Positions 9,175 through 18,046 are shown, counted from the first letter of the stretch. The stretch is 64,000 bases of DNA from Streptomyces sp. SAI-135 (GCF_029893805.1 NZ_JARXYP010000002.1:2480001-2544000); one strand, 5' to 3'. Notes: a model not told the origin generated them from the sequence alone. Program-made: numbers and translations.

Positions 9175-9285
9175 GCTGCCGGAGGTCTCTTCCACCCACG
9201 GTGGGCCGACGCCCCGGGATCAGGCCTGATCCGTATTGACGGGTACGCCGCAGTCGACAGGGAGTACTCCCCTCCGTGCCGTCCA
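9175..9285 (-). ncRNA. Likely yybP-ykoY (Mn2+) riboswitch in the terC leader
   Basis: On the minus strand the leader contains the loop-1 signature GGGGAGTA just after CGGAGG, and about 80 bases later the loop-3 signature GAAGAGACC running into CCTCCGG. CGGAGG and CCTCCG pair as the closing stem, bringing the two conserved loops together as in yybP-ykoY RNAs. That class senses Mn2+ and commonly controls TerC/Alx-type exporters. The GGAGG and GTG start of terC lie about 45 bases downstream, so translational control is plausible. Boundaries are approximate; no covariance search was possible. Confidence 0.8.
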
Positions 9286-9357
9286 CCGTACCCCAATCAC
9301 CAAGGAAAGGTAAAGCGATTGGCAAAAGAAAGGTCAAAATCCCTGATGGGGCAGCCT

Positions 9358-11466
9358 TTACGTGTACTTGGTACGAGCCTCCGCGACCTGGTGCAGGACC
9401 TGCTGGAGCACCTGGCTCCCGGGCGGGACGAGAGCGGGCTCGTAGGTCCAGGCATGGCCGACCCACGGGTCGGCGAGGTGGTCGTCGGGCACCGGGGTCA
9501 GCCGCATGAGCGAGCGCCACAGGGGGTCGAGGAGGGGGCCGTAGCCGGAGGCCTCCTCACGGTCGGCGACCATCATCAGGTGGACACCGACGGACGGTCC
9601 CTCGTCCGCGAGGTAGCGGAGCTGGGTCACCGCCCGGTCGTCGAAGCCGTGCGGGAAATCGTTGACGATCAGGAGCTGTTCGCCGGTGTCGAAGCCGGGC
9701 GGGAGGGAGTCGGCCGCACCGCCGCGCACGGCCATCTGCACGAGGTCGACGCGCTCGGTGAGACGGGCCAGGACGTCCGCCACGCCCGCGGCGCCGACGG
9801 CCGGCGGAGCTCCGAGCACGCCCGCCCACACCAGCGGGGCCAGCGCCTGCGCCCCCGAACCGGCCGGGTCGATGACGTGCAGGGTGTAGTCCCCTGCGGG
9901 GTGGACGGCGAGGAGCCGGGCGGCGAGCGCCACCGCCGTGTCCATGGCGAGGCGGTGCAGCTCGTGGGAGTCGAGGAACGAGCCGTCCAGGGATCCGGCG
10001 GCCCCGCTGTCTATCCACAGGCCGCGCTCCAGCGGCAACCGGACCAGCATCGGGATGCGCAGCTCGGCGCACTCGGGCAGATGCAGGTCGCCCAGGCGCA
10101 CGGCCATGGGCACCTCGAACGGCACTCGGTAACCGTGCCAGACGGGGTTGTCCCAGCGGGCGTACGCCGGCGGCAGGGCGGGTTCGACCACCTCCGACTC
10201 GGCCGTGAGCTGACCGAGATCGCGGTCGTAGACCGCGCGGGCCTGCTCGACGAGTCGGGCGTGCTTGTCGCGGGCCGCCTCGCGTGCGGCGTCACCCTGC
10301 CCGCCGATGCGGCTGCGCGGGTCGGCGAGGGCCGCGTCCAGCTCCTTCTCCATGCGCGAGTCGGCGAAGTCGACGGCACTGCGGTACGCGGCCGTGGAGC
10401 GGGCCAGGTCCTCGAACATGCCCCAGACCTGGTTGTAGAGCCGCTCCTCCATGGACCAGCCGGTGGCGTCCCCGGCGACCGGCCGCGCGGGCTGCCCGGG
10501 CTGCGCCGGGGGCGCGGCGGGCGCGGGCGGGGGCGGAGCGTTCGTCTGCCGTCGGGGGTGGCTGTAGTCGATCGGGCCGCCGACGGTGGGCGGCTGCCCG
10601 GCCGTGTCCGTGGGGGTGGGGGTGAAACCGGACTGCGGAGCGTCGGATGCCGGAGCGCCCTGCGGGCCGTAGGGGGAGGCGGGCTGTGGTGTACCGGCGG
10701 CCGGAGCGCCGTTCGGGGGCGGCGGCGGACCGCTCGGGGTCGGTGAGCCGTACGGCGACAGGTGGGGCGGGGTGTTCGGCGGCGGCTGCGACGGCACGGC
10801 ACCTGGGGCGCCCTGGGTCGCCGACGATCCCTGGTCCGCGCCCGGCGCCGGCGTGGCCGTCTGCCGGGAACGGTCGCCGTCCGCCGTGAGCGGGGACGGC
10901 AACGGCACCGCGCGGGCCAGGCCCCGGGCCACCGCCTCGTGGATGTCGTGGGCGAGCTGCGCGGCCTGGGCGAGGCCCTGGTCGGTGAGGAGCTCGGCGA
11001 GGCCGCCCGCGTAGCCCTGCCCCACGGCACGCACCTTCCAGGCACCCTGGCGGCGGTAGAGCTCCAGCGCCACGACCGCCGACTCGGCGTCCAGGCCGGT
11101 GATGGTGTAGCCGGCGAGCTCGGTGCCGTCGAGACCCGTGACCGCGACGAAGGGGGCGGGGACGGTGCCGAAGCGCACGGGGCCGCCCGCCGCGGGGAGC
11201 GCGAGCAGCACATGGACCCGGTGGACGGCCTCGGGCACCGCGCCGAGGTCGACGGCGAGGCGGTGGTCGGCGGCCGCCTGCCGGGAGACCTCCAGACCCG
11301 GCAGGGTGGGTGCGCCCGGGTGGAGGACCCACTCGACGCCGTGCAACCTGCCCTGCTCGTCGCCGAGCGTGGCTCCGGCCACGACCGGTGTACCGGCCGC
11401 GATCCGGATCTCGAGTCGGGCCTGGGAGAGCGGGTGGTTCTGCCCCCGCACCAGCTCGGCCGTCAT
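9358..11466 (-). CDS. TerD domain fused to a degenerate FtsK/HerA-like domain
   Basis: A 702-residue cytosolic protein in three parts. Residues 1 to about 190 form a TerD-like beta domain. About 195-335 is a low-complexity Pro/Gly/Ala linker. The rest resembles the FtsK/HerA ATPase scaffold: MEERLYNQVWGMFEDLARS helical segment, LRIPMLVRLPLERGLWIDSG where a P-loop would be, and a Walker B-like LLIVNDFP. No GxxxxGK(S/T) P-loop is present, so ATPase activity is doubtful. TerD domains bind Ca2+ and are part of the tellurite/chemical-stress system. A TerD gene lies 51 bases upstream on the same strand, suggesting an operon. Function is unknown. Confidence 0.8.
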   Translation of the reverse strand: MTAELVRGQNHPLSQARLEIRIAAGTPVVAGATLGDEQGRLHGVEWVLHPGAPTLPGLEVSRQAAADHRLAVDLGAVPEAVHRVHVLLALPAAGGPVRFGTVPAPFVAVTGLDGTELAGYTITGLDAESAVVALELYRRQGAWKVRAVGQGYAGGLAELLTDQGLAQAAQLAHDIHEAVARGLARAVPLPSPLTADGDRSRQTATPAPGADQGSSATQGAPGAVPSQPPPNTPPHLSPYGSPTPSGPPPPPNGAPAAGTPQPASPYGPQGAPASDAPQSGFTPTPTDTAGQPPTVGGPIDYSHPRRQTNAPPPPAPAAPPAQPGQPARPVAGDATGWSMEERLYNQVWGMFEDLARSTAAYRSAVDFADSRMEKELDAALADPRSRIGGQGDAAREAARDKHARLVEQARAVYDRDLGQLTAESEVVEPALPPAYARWDNPVWHGYRVPFEVPMAVRLGDLHLPECAELRIPMLVRLPLERGLWIDSGAAGSLDGSFLDSHELHRLAMDTAVALAARLLAVHPAGDYTLHVIDPAGSGAQALAPLVWAGVLGAPPAVGAAGVADVLARLTERVDLVQMAVRGGAADSLPPGFDTGEQLLIVNDFPHGFDDRAVTQLRYLADEGPSVGVHLMMVADREEASGYGPLLDPLWRSLMRLTPVPDDHLADPWVGHAWTYEPALVPPGSQVLQQVLHQVAEARTKYT

Positions 11467-11517
11467 CGCCTTCTCCCCCCGTGTCGTGGTGTCGGTCGGG
11501 TGCCGCTGGCCGGCCGG

Positions 11518-12096
11518 TTACAGGTGCGGCAGGATCGCCGGCATCAGGTCCTGGAAGGTGCGGCCGTTGGCCGGGGTGCCCAGAGCCGTCATGGACCAGC
11601 CCGGGCCCGTCCGGTGCACCTTCGCCATGATCTGGGCGGTGTAGGCGCCGCCGCCGTCGAGCGTGTAGCGGGCGAGCTCGTCGCCGTTGGTCTCGTCGAC
11701 CAGGCGGCAGAACGCGTTCTGCACCTCCTGGAAGGTCTGGCCCGTGAAGGAGTTCACGGTGAAGACGATCTGGTCGATGTGGACCGGGACGCGGGAGAGG
11801 TCGACGAGGATCGCCTCGTCGTCCCCGCCCTGACCGACGCCGCCGACGAGGTTGTCACCGGTGTGCTTGACCGAACCGTCGTCGCTCACCAGGTGGCGGA
11901 AGAAGACGACGTCGACGGGCTGCTTGTCGGCGAACAGGACGGCCGAGGCGTCGAGGTCGACCTCCCGCGTGCGCGAGCCGAACAGGCCGCGCCGGGGAGC
12001 CGCCTGCCAGCCGAGGCCCATGCGCACCGCGGTCAGGCTGCCTCCGTCGTTCTTCTGCAGACTGATGGCCTGACCCTTGGTCATGTTGACGGTCAC
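11518..12096 (-). CDS. TerD-family Ca2+-binding stress protein
   Basis: A 192-residue TerD protein. The acidic segment DNLVGGVGQGGDDEAI is the calcium-binding region conserved in TerD/TerE proteins, and the C-terminal RTGPGWSMTALG is also characteristic. TerD proteins are cytosolic, bind Ca2+ and are implicated in tellurite and phage/chemical stress responses; in Streptomyces, TerD-type proteins affect differentiation. Start is GTG at 12096; an ATG four codons later is an alternative. It precedes the TerD-fusion gene on the same strand, with only 51 bases between them. Confidence 0.9.
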   Translation of the reverse strand: MTVNMTKGQAISLQKNDGGSLTAVRMGLGWQAAPRRGLFGSRTREVDLDASAVLFADKQPVDVVFFRHLVSDDGSVKHTGDNLVGGVGQGGDDEAILVDLSRVPVHIDQIVFTVNSFTGQTFQEVQNAFCRLVDETNGDELARYTLDGGGAYTAQIMAKVHRTGPGWSMTALGTPANGRTFQDLMPAILPHL

Positions 12097-12190
12097 GCGC
12101 CGAACCCCTCTCCCTGCTGTCCCCAGTTGCCGCGGTCCCCGCGGTGGTCAGAACCCTACGCAGGGCCGTTGACGGTGAAGCACCCCGAAG

Positions 12191-12222
12191 CGCACTTTGT
12201 GTCGGTCTTGCAACACAGTGCG
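12191..12222 (-). terminator. Possible terminator after uvrB
   Basis: CGCACTTTGTGT and ACACAGTGCG form an imperfect stem just downstream of the uvrB stop, with a 10-base loop. No T tract follows on the minus strand, so this is tentative. Confidence 0.4.
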
Positions 12223-12228
12223 AGGCGG

Positions 12229-14364
12229 TCAGGCCAGGCCCGCCTCCTTCATCTGCCTGAGCTCCTTCTTCATCTCGGAGACCTCGTCGCGCAGCCGGGC
12301 CGCGATCTCGAACTGGAGGTCGGCGGCGGCCGCACGCATGCGTGCCGTCATCTCCTCGATCTGCTCGGTGAGTTCGGCCGCGGGACGGTCCGTCGGGACG
12401 GTGTCCTTGGCCTTGCCCTTGGCGGCCTTGGTACCGGCCGCCTTGCCGCCGAGAGCGGGCACGGGGGCCTTGGCCGCCTTGCCGTCCTTGCCCTTGCGGT
12501 AGCCGGAGCCGAGCAGCTGTTCGGTGTCCACGTCCTCGCGGGCGATCTGCGCGACGATGTCGTTGATCTTCTTGCGCAGCGGCTGGGGGTCGATGCCCCG
12601 TTCCTTGTTGTACGCGACCTGCTTCTCCCGGCGGCGGTTGGTCTCCTCGATGGCCTTCTCCATCGCCGGGGTGATCTTGTCCGCGTACATGTGGACCTGG
12701 CCGGAGACATTGCGCGCGGCACGGCCGATGGTCTGGATCAGGGAGGTGCCGGAGCGCAGGAAGCCCTCCTTGTCGGCGTCCAGGATCGCCACCAAGGACA
12801 CCTCGGGCAGGTCGAGGCCCTCCCTGAGGAGGTTGATGCCGACCAGGACGTCGAACTCGCCGGAGCGCAGCTCGCGCAGCAGCTCCACGCGGCGCAGGGT
12901 GTCGACGTCGCTGTGCAGATAGCGGACCTGGATGCCGAGCTCCAGGAAGTAGTCGGTGAGGTCCTCCGCCATCTTCTTGGTGAGCGTGGTGACCAGGACG
13001 CGCTCGTCCTTCTCGGTGCGGGTGCGGATCTCGTGCACCAGGTCGTCGATCTGGCCCTCGGTGGGCTTGACGACGACCTCGGGGTCGACCAGGCCGGTGG
13101 GGCGGATGATCTGCTCGACGACGCCGTCCCCGCGCGAGAGCTCGTACTTGCCGGGAGTCGCCGACAGGTAGACGGTCTGGCCGATGCGCTCCGTGAACTC
13201 CTCCCACTTCAGGGGGCGGTTGTCCAGCGCCGAGGGGAGGCGGAAGCCGTGGTCGACGAGGGTGCGCTTGCGGGAGGCGTCGCCTTCGTACATCGCGCCG
13301 ATCTGGGGCACGGTCACGTGCGACTCGTCGATGACGAGCAGGAAGTCGTCCGGGAAGTAGTCGAGGAGGGTGTTCGGCGGCGAGCCGGGCAGACGGCCGT
13401 CGAAGTGCATCGAGTAGTTCTCCACACCGGAGCAGGAGCCGATCTGGCGGAGCATCTCGAGGTCGTAGGTGGTGCGCATCCTCAGGCGCTGGGCCTCCAG
13501 GAGCTTGCCCTGCTTCTCCAGCTCGGCCAGGCGCTCCCCGAGCTCCTTCTCGATGTCGTTGACGGCCCGCTCCATGCGCTCGGGGCCCGCGACGTAGTGG
13601 GAGGCGGGGAAGACGTACAGGTGGTCGTCGTCGCTGATGATCTCGCCGGTGAGCGGGTGCAGCGTCGAGAGGGCCTCGATCTCGTCACCGAACATCTCGA
13701 TGCGGACCGCGAGCTCCTCGTAGACCGGGAAGATCTCGATGGTGTCGCCGCGGACCCGGAAGGTGCCTCGGGTGAAGGCCAGGTCGTTGCGCGTGTACTG
13801 GATGTCCACGAAGCGGCGCAGGAGCTGGTCGCGGTCGATCTCGTCGCCGACCTTCAGGGGGACCATGCGGTCCACGTACTCCTGGGGCGTACCGAGGCCG
13901 TAGATGCAGGAGACGGAGGCGACCACGACGACGTCGCGGCGGGTGAGCAGTGAGTTGGTCGCGGAGTGGCGCAGCCGCTCGACCTCCTCGTTGATCGAGG
14001 AGTCCTTCTCGATGTAGGTGTCCGACTGCGGGACGTAGGCCTCGGGCTGGTAGTAGTCGTAGTACGAGACGAAGTACTCGACCGCGTTGTTCGGCAGCAG
14101 CTCGCGGAACTCGTTCGCCAGCTGGGCGGCCAGCGTCTTGTTCGGCGCCATCACGAGGGTGGGGCGCTGGAGCTTCTCGATCATCCACGCCGTGGTGGCG
14201 GACTTTCCGGTACCGGTCGCGCCGAGCAGGACGACGTCCTTCTCACCTGCCTCGATGCGCTTGGCCAGCTCGGCGATCGCCGCCGGCTGGTCGCCGCTGG
14301 GCTGGTAGGAGCTGACGACCTCGAAAGGCGCCACCGTACGTTCGATGTGGGAAACGGGCCGCAT
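12229..14364 (-). CDS. uvrB: Excinuclease ABC subunit B
   Basis: A 711-residue UvrB, the damage-verifying helicase of nucleotide excision repair that accepts DNA from UvrA and recruits UvrC. Walker A GATGTGKS is at 48-55, the aromatic beta-hairpin that probes the strand is near residue 110 ([12 protein letters not shown]), helicase motifs follow ([19 protein letters not shown]), and a C-terminal UVR motif for UvrC binding is near 665-705. The ATG at 14364 gives the standard start; upstream is a PafBC-type damage promoter positioned so the mRNA would be leaderless. It is monocistronic. Confidence 0.98.
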   Translation of the reverse strand: MRPVSHIERTVAPFEVVSSYQPSGDQPAAIAELAKRIEAGEKDVVLLGATGTGKSATTAWMIEKLQRPTLVMAPNKTLAAQLANEFRELLPNNAVEYFVSYYDYYQPEAYVPQSDTYIEKDSSINEEVERLRHSATNSLLTRRDVVVVASVSCIYGLGTPQEYVDRMVPLKVGDEIDRDQLLRRFVDIQYTRNDLAFTRGTFRVRGDTIEIFPVYEELAVRIEMFGDEIEALSTLHPLTGEIISDDDHLYVFPASHYVAGPERMERAVNDIEKELGERLAELEKQGKLLEAQRLRMRTTYDLEMLRQIGSCSGVENYSMHFDGRLPGSPPNTLLDYFPDDFLLVIDESHVTVPQIGAMYEGDASRKRTLVDHGFRLPSALDNRPLKWEEFTERIGQTVYLSATPGKYELSRGDGVVEQIIRPTGLVDPEVVVKPTEGQIDDLVHEIRTRTEKDERVLVTTLTKKMAEDLTDYFLELGIQVRYLHSDVDTLRRVELLRELRSGEFDVLVGINLLREGLDLPEVSLVAILDADKEGFLRSGTSLIQTIGRAARNVSGQVHMYADKITPAMEKAIEETNRRREKQVAYNKERGIDPQPLRKKINDIVAQIAREDVDTEQLLGSGYRKGKDGKAAKAPVPALGGKAAGTKAAKGKAKDTVPTDRPAAELTEQIEEMTARMRAAAADLQFEIAARLRDEVSEMKKELRQMKEAGLA

Positions 14365-14371
14365 GGAGTCC

Positions 14372-14394
14372 ACCGTACGACTCCCCACTGACAA
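14372..14394 (-). promoter_or_regulatory. PafBC/RecA-NDp-type DNA-damage promoter of uvrB
   Basis: Read on the minus strand: TTGTCAGTG, 8 bases, TACGGT. This fits the LexA-independent actinobacterial damage motif tTGTCRgtg-N8-TAnnnT controlled by PafBC in mycobacteria. The -10-like end is 7 bases before the ATG, so transcription should begin at or next to the start codon. A near-identical copy precedes ogt in this window. Confidence 0.8.
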
Positions 14395-14829
14395 CGCGGT
14401 CCGATCAGGGGTTATGAGCGTCGACGGGAGCGAGCCGACGGGGTGGGGTGGGTGTGGTGTCGGGGTGGCGCCAGGGCGGCGGATCGGGGAGGGGCCCGTG
14501 CCGGGGAACCGCGGGTGCGGGAGTGGATGCCGAGACTGCGGCGGGGGTGGGCGGAGCGGCATCACGGGCCAAGGCCCGGGGCTGGCCGGGATCGGTGCGC
14601 GGGGCGGAGCGGCCTGAGACCCGCTCTGCGGCGGAGGGCGACGTGGAAGACCCTTGGCGGCGTGGGATACGGGCGCGGCGCGACACCCAGGCTGTGAGTG
14701 GAGCCGGTGGCCAGGGCAGGAGGCCGGCGGGGCGCTCGGGGGCGGCGGGGCGCTCGGGGGGGCAGCGGGTCCGGTGGTGGTGCAGGGGTGGGGCGGCGTT
14801 GGCGGGGGCGGTCTGTGCTGCCCGGAGGG
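14395..14829. other. Non-coding interval between MHYT gene and uvrB promoter
   Basis: About 435 bases of very G-rich DNA on the plus strand. Open frames cross it but lack coding-like composition. The only structure noted is an imperfect tandem duplication of GGCGGGGCGCTCGGGGG at roughly 14727-14760. No terminator for the MHYT gene stands out. Confidence 0.5.
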
Positions 14830-15687
14830 TCAGCGGTTCTGGGGGGTGCGGGTGTTGTGGGGGGTCGCGTTGCGGTGGGGGCGGCGGGCGGGTGAGTGGT
14901 GGACGACTTCGCGGGCCGGGACGCCGGGCTTGTTCTCGACGGGCGACCACACGGGCTTGCCCATGACCATCGACGGGTCGAACATCACGACGACACCCGC
15001 CAGCAGCAGGAAGGCCAGCGGACCGATCATCATCGGCGCGAGCAGGGAGGCGGGCGAGTCACCGGAGACGGGGGCGGACGTGTTGTGCAGGTGGACGCTG
15101 AGGGCCGCCATGCCGGTGTAGTGCATGCCCGTGACGGCGAGGCCCATGATCAGGCTCGCGCCCACGCTCCACAGGAAGCCCCTGACCTGCCCGGCGGCCC
15201 AGAGCGCAGCGGTGGCGGCGACGACGGCTATCACCACGGAGATCGCGACGGTGACGGTGTTGTACTCCAGCCGGCCGTTGAAGCGCATCCCGGCCATGCC
15301 CAGGTAGTGCATCGAGGCGATGCCGAGGCCGGTGACGGCACCGCCGGTCATCAGGGGTGTGCCGGTCGCGCCCCGGTAGCCGACGATGAAGACGCCGACG
15401 CCCACCATGACGATGGCGACGCCGAGGCTCGCGAAGGTGATGGACCGGTCGTAGTGGATCGGTGCCTCCTCGACCTTGAACCCCATCATCGCGATGAAGT
15501 GCATGGTCCAGATGCCGGAGCCGATGGCCGCCGAGCCCAGAGCCAGCCAGCCTGGTCGCCAGGACCTGCTGACCAGCATGGATCTGGTGGTGCAGCGCAG
15601 GCCGAGGGCACCGCCGAGGCAGGCCATGAGGTAGGCCACCAGCGGTGTGACGAGTCCGTAGCTGAATCCGTCGACCGTGCCTTGCAT
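14830..15687 (-). CDS. MHYT-domain membrane sensor protein
   Basis: A 285-residue integral membrane protein with seven predicted helices. Three MHYT-type motifs are visible: WTMHFIAMMG, SMHYLGMAGM and GMHYTGMAAL. In other bacteria this domain is a putative sensor of diatomic gases via copper held by Met and His, usually fused to GGDEF/EAL or kinase output domains. Here there is no output domain, only a short Pro/Arg/His-rich cytosolic tail (HHSPARRPHRN), so any signal must pass to a separate partner. It is divergent from the secreted phosphodiesterase gene, with about 280 bases between. Confidence 0.9.
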   Translation of the reverse strand: MQGTVDGFSYGLVTPLVAYLMACLGGALGLRCTTRSMLVSRSWRPGWLALGSAAIGSGIWTMHFIAMMGFKVEEAPIHYDRSITFASLGVAIVMVGVGVFIVGYRGATGTPLMTGGAVTGLGIASMHYLGMAGMRFNGRLEYNTVTVAISVVIAVVAATAALWAAGQVRGFLWSVGASLIMGLAVTGMHYTGMAALSVHLHNTSAPVSGDSPASLLAPMMIGPLAFLLLAGVVVMFDPSMVMGKPVWSPVENKPGVPAREVVHHSPARRPHRNATPHNTRTPQNR

Positions 15688-15968
15688 GCGCGGCTGCCCT
15701 TCCGCCCTCTGTACGTCCCGGAATGCCCTGAAATCTGCCCCTTCCCAGCACCGCGCGAGCGGTCAGGGTCGAGGCAGAGAGTATGACTGCCACCGGAATG
15801 GTCGAACGATTTTCCGGCAAAGAAACACGCCCTTGCCCCAGTTGTGCGGCACCGGTGAGCGGACTTGGGACATGCCCGTTCAGGATGTGTCCATTCTGTA
15901 CCGCGGTGCCGTTCACGCGGTGCTGTCACAGTTGTGCTGTACGTGATTGCTCGACGCGAGGAGTACGT

Positions 15969-16838
15969 ATGCACGCGCGTGCCGCGACCGCCCTGACCAC
16001 CGCGCTCCTGGGGACCGCCGTCCTCCTGCTTCCCGCAACCGATGTCCGGGCCGTCGAGGACGGAACCCCGCCCGTGGTCATCGCCCACCGGGGCGGCTCC
16101 GCCTACGCACCCGAGAACACCCTGGCCGCCGTCGACGAGGCCGCACGGCTCGGTGCGGTCTGGGTCGAGAACGACGTCCAGCGCACCAAGGACGGCGAGC
16201 TCGTCGTCCTCCACGACGACAGCCTCCAGCGTACGACCGACGTGGAGCAGGTCTTCCCCGGCCGGGCGCCCTGGAAGGTGAAGGACTTCACGGCCGCCGA
16301 GATCGCGCGGCTGGACGCGGGCCGCTGGTTCGGTGCCGCCTACGCGGGCGTGCGCGTGCCGACGCTGAAGCAGTACGTGCGCCGCGTCGATCTTCACCGT
16401 CAGAAGCTGCTCCTCGAACTCAAGAACCCGGGGCTGTACCCGGGCATCGAGCAGGAGACCCTCAAGCTCCTCGGCAACGAGGGCTGGCTCGACCGCACGC
16501 ACCGGAGCCGGCTGATCGTGCAGAGCTTCAGCGCGACCAGTCTGCGGACCGTCCACGACCTCAAGCCCGCTGTGAAGACCGGCTTCCTCGGCACGCCGTC
16601 CGTGTCGGACCTGCCCGCGTACGCGGTCTTCGCCGACCAGATCAATCCGTCGTACACCTCCGTCTCCAGGGCCTACGTCTCCGCGGTCCATGCCTTCACC
16701 GGCCCGCACGGCAAGCCGCTGGAGGTCTCCACCTGGACCGTCGACACCGCGGACGCCGCGCGCCGGGTCGCCGGGTACGGCGTCGACGGCGTCATCACCA
16801 ACAAGCCCGACGTGGTCGAGGACGCGCTGTCCGGCTAG
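15969..16838 (+). CDS. Secreted glycerophosphodiester phosphodiesterase
   Basis: A 289-residue GDPD-family enzyme. The ATG at 15969 has GAGGAG at correct spacing and opens a Sec signal peptide (MHARAATALTTALLG... to about residue 28, VRA cleavage). Catalytic motifs are HRGGSAYAPENT near residue 40 and the metal-binding VENDVQ and VLHDD segments typical of TIM-barrel GDPDs. It should hydrolyse glycerophosphodiesters (deacylated phospholipids or teichoic-acid-like polymers) to glycerol-3-phosphate and an alcohol outside the cell. No pho box was identified, so phosphate control is not shown. Confidence 0.93.
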   Translation: MHARAATALTTALLGTAVLLLPATDVRAVEDGTPPVVIAHRGGSAYAPENTLAAVDEAARLGAVWVENDVQRTKDGELVVLHDDSLQRTTDVEQVFPGRAPWKVKDFTAAEIARLDAGRWFGAAYAGVRVPTLKQYVRRVDLHRQKLLLELKNPGLYPGIEQETLKLLGNEGWLDRTHRSRLIVQSFSATSLRTVHDLKPAVKTGFLGTPSVSDLPAYAVFADQINPSYTSVSRAYVSAVHAFTGPHGKPLEVSTWTVDTADAARRVAGYGVDGVITNKPDVVEDALSG

Positions 16839-16866
16839 CGGGGCCGTTCGCGCAGGTCACCGGGTG

Positions 16867-16889
16867 TTGTCAGTGGCGGCTCGTACGGT
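16867..16889 (+). promoter_or_regulatory. PafBC/RecA-NDp-type DNA-damage promoter of ogt
   Basis: TTGTCAGTG, 8 bases, TACGGT, ending 6 bases before the ATG. It matches the uvrB promoter in both conserved blocks and spacing, and also predicts a leaderless transcript. Confidence 0.8.
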
Positions 16890-16895
16890 GGTGGC

Positions 16896-17450
16896 ATGAA
16901 CAGCCATGGGCAGGACGAGCAGCGGATCGCGTGGGCCGTCGTCGGCACGGACATCGGCCCGCTGCTGCTGGCCGCGACCGACGAGGGTCTGGTCAACGTG
17001 GTCTTCCACGCCACCGGCCCGGTCCGCGACAAGGCACTGGAGCGCCTCGCGTCCCGGTGGGGCACAGAGCCCGTCGAGGCGCCCGGCTCTCCGCTCCTGG
17101 CGGAGGCGATACGCCAGTTCGAGGCCTATTTCGCGGGCGAGCGGCGCGACTTCGAGCTGCCCCTGGACTGGTCGCTGATCTCGGGCTTCAACCGACAGGT
17201 GCTGCGCGAGCTGGCGTCCGGCGTGCGGTTCGGCCAGGTCGTCGGGTACGGCGATCTGGCCGGGCGGGTCGGCCAGCCGGGTGCCGCACAGGCCGTCGGG
17301 GTGGCCATGGGCTCCAATCCCCTGCCGGTCGTCGTGCCCTGCCACCGGGTCATCGAGAGCGACGGCGGCATCGGCGGGTTCGGCGGCGGCCTGGAGACCA
17401 AGCGGAAGCTGCTCGCACTGGAGGGCGTGCTGCCCGAGCCGCTGTTCTGA
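16896..17450 (+). CDS. ogt: Methylated-DNA--protein-cysteine S-methyltransferase
   Basis: A 184-residue suicide repair protein that removes O6-alkyl groups from guanine. The acceptor is Cys149 in VPCHRVI, preceded by the helix-turn-helix segment containing the Arg finger (GQPGAAQAVGVAMGSNP). The upstream FGQVVGYGDLA also fits the family. It is the single-domain Ogt/MGMT form with no Ada-like N-terminal regulator domain. Its promoter matches that of uvrB, so both repair genes are probably induced by DNA damage independently of LexA. There is no ribosome-binding site, consistent with leaderless translation. Confidence 0.96.
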   Translation: MNSHGQDEQRIAWAVVGTDIGPLLLAATDEGLVNVVFHATGPVRDKALERLASRWGTEPVEAPGSPLLAEAIRQFEAYFAGERRDFELPLDWSLISGFNRQVLRELASGVRFGQVVGYGDLAGRVGQPGAAQAVGVAMGSNPLPVVVPCHRVIESDGGIGGFGGGLETKRKLLALEGVLPEPLF

Positions 17451-17591
17451 CGGGCCACCGCGGACGGGCGCATCCCTTCGTGAAGGCTCCGTGCGCGACG
17501 GCTGGCCGGACGGCCGTCGCGGTAGCGGACTCCGCCGTGCGCACAGCCACTGGCATCCGAGGGCTCGGAGCCGAAGGGACGGCGATCAGAC

Positions 17592-18002
17592 ATGAGCGGA
17601 AACAGGGCAATCGCGTATCTCAAGCCGGGCGCGGTGGAGGTCAGGACCGTCGACCACCCCACGCTCGAGCTCCGGGACGGGCCGGGGGGTGTCCCCCGAG
17701 GCGGTCGGCAGGAAGTGCCGGGTTTCGACGAGGACGCGAGGAGCGGGACACAGAAGGTGCGGCTCGGGCTCGGCTGGGCGAAGAGCCACCGCTTCATCAC
17801 CGGACAGTGCCCGGTGATGAAGTACCACCGGGGCCTGATGCAGGCGATCCTGCACGGCCGTGTGCACATCAGCAAAGCGGTCAACGCGACGGTCATCGGC
17901 CTTGAGGACGCACCGCGCGGCTACGCCGAGTTCGACCAGGGCGCGAGCCGCAAGTGCATCCTCGCCCCGCACGGGGCGCTGAACGGCGTGCGGCCGGTCT
18001 GA
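17592..18002 (+). pseudogene. Internally deleted glutathione-independent formaldehyde dehydrogenase
   Basis: A 136-codon frame that joins the two ends of a zinc-dependent formaldehyde dehydrogenase (FdhA-type, normally about 400 residues). Residues 1-32 (MSGNRAIAYLKPGAVEVRT...) match the family N-terminus. From about residue 55 onward (LGLGWAKSH, TGQCPVMKYHRGLMQAI, APRGYAEFDQG) it matches the C-terminus. Around 260 central residues, carrying both zinc sites and the NAD fold, are absent, so it cannot be an active dehydrogenase. The frame is maintained across the junction, near a GGGGG-TGT-CCCCC palindrome at 17685-17697. Family comparison is from memory. Confidence 0.85.
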
Positions 18003-18012
18003 CCTGTTGTAC

Positions 18013-18038
18013 GGGGGTCACGCGGGCGCGTGGCCCCC
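18013..18038. terminator. Bidirectional terminator, FdhA remnant / VOC protein
   Basis: GGGGGTCACGC and GCGTGGCCCCC pair over 11 bp (one G-T) with a 4-base loop, centred between convergent genes. Confidence 0.65.
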
Positions 18039-18046
18039 TCGCACGG

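Noticed and set aside
10762..13953. Plus-strand open frame of 1063 residues
   Set aside because: It is antisense to the TerD-fusion, terD and uvrB genes. Its long Val/Leu/Asp/Gly/Arg-rich composition is typical of a shadow frame in high-GC DNA, and no family resemblance was seen.
14405..14950. Minus-strand frame of 181 residues between MHYT and uvrB
   Set aside because: The translation is Pro/Arg/Ala-rich without conserved motifs and covers a G-rich non-coding gap; no start with a ribosome-binding site was found.
15783..15968. Cys-rich N-terminal extension of the secreted phosphodiesterase (several CxxC)
   Set aside because: Third-position GC is low and codon use unlike coding DNA. The signal peptide would become internal, and the ATG at 15969 has a good ribosome-binding site.
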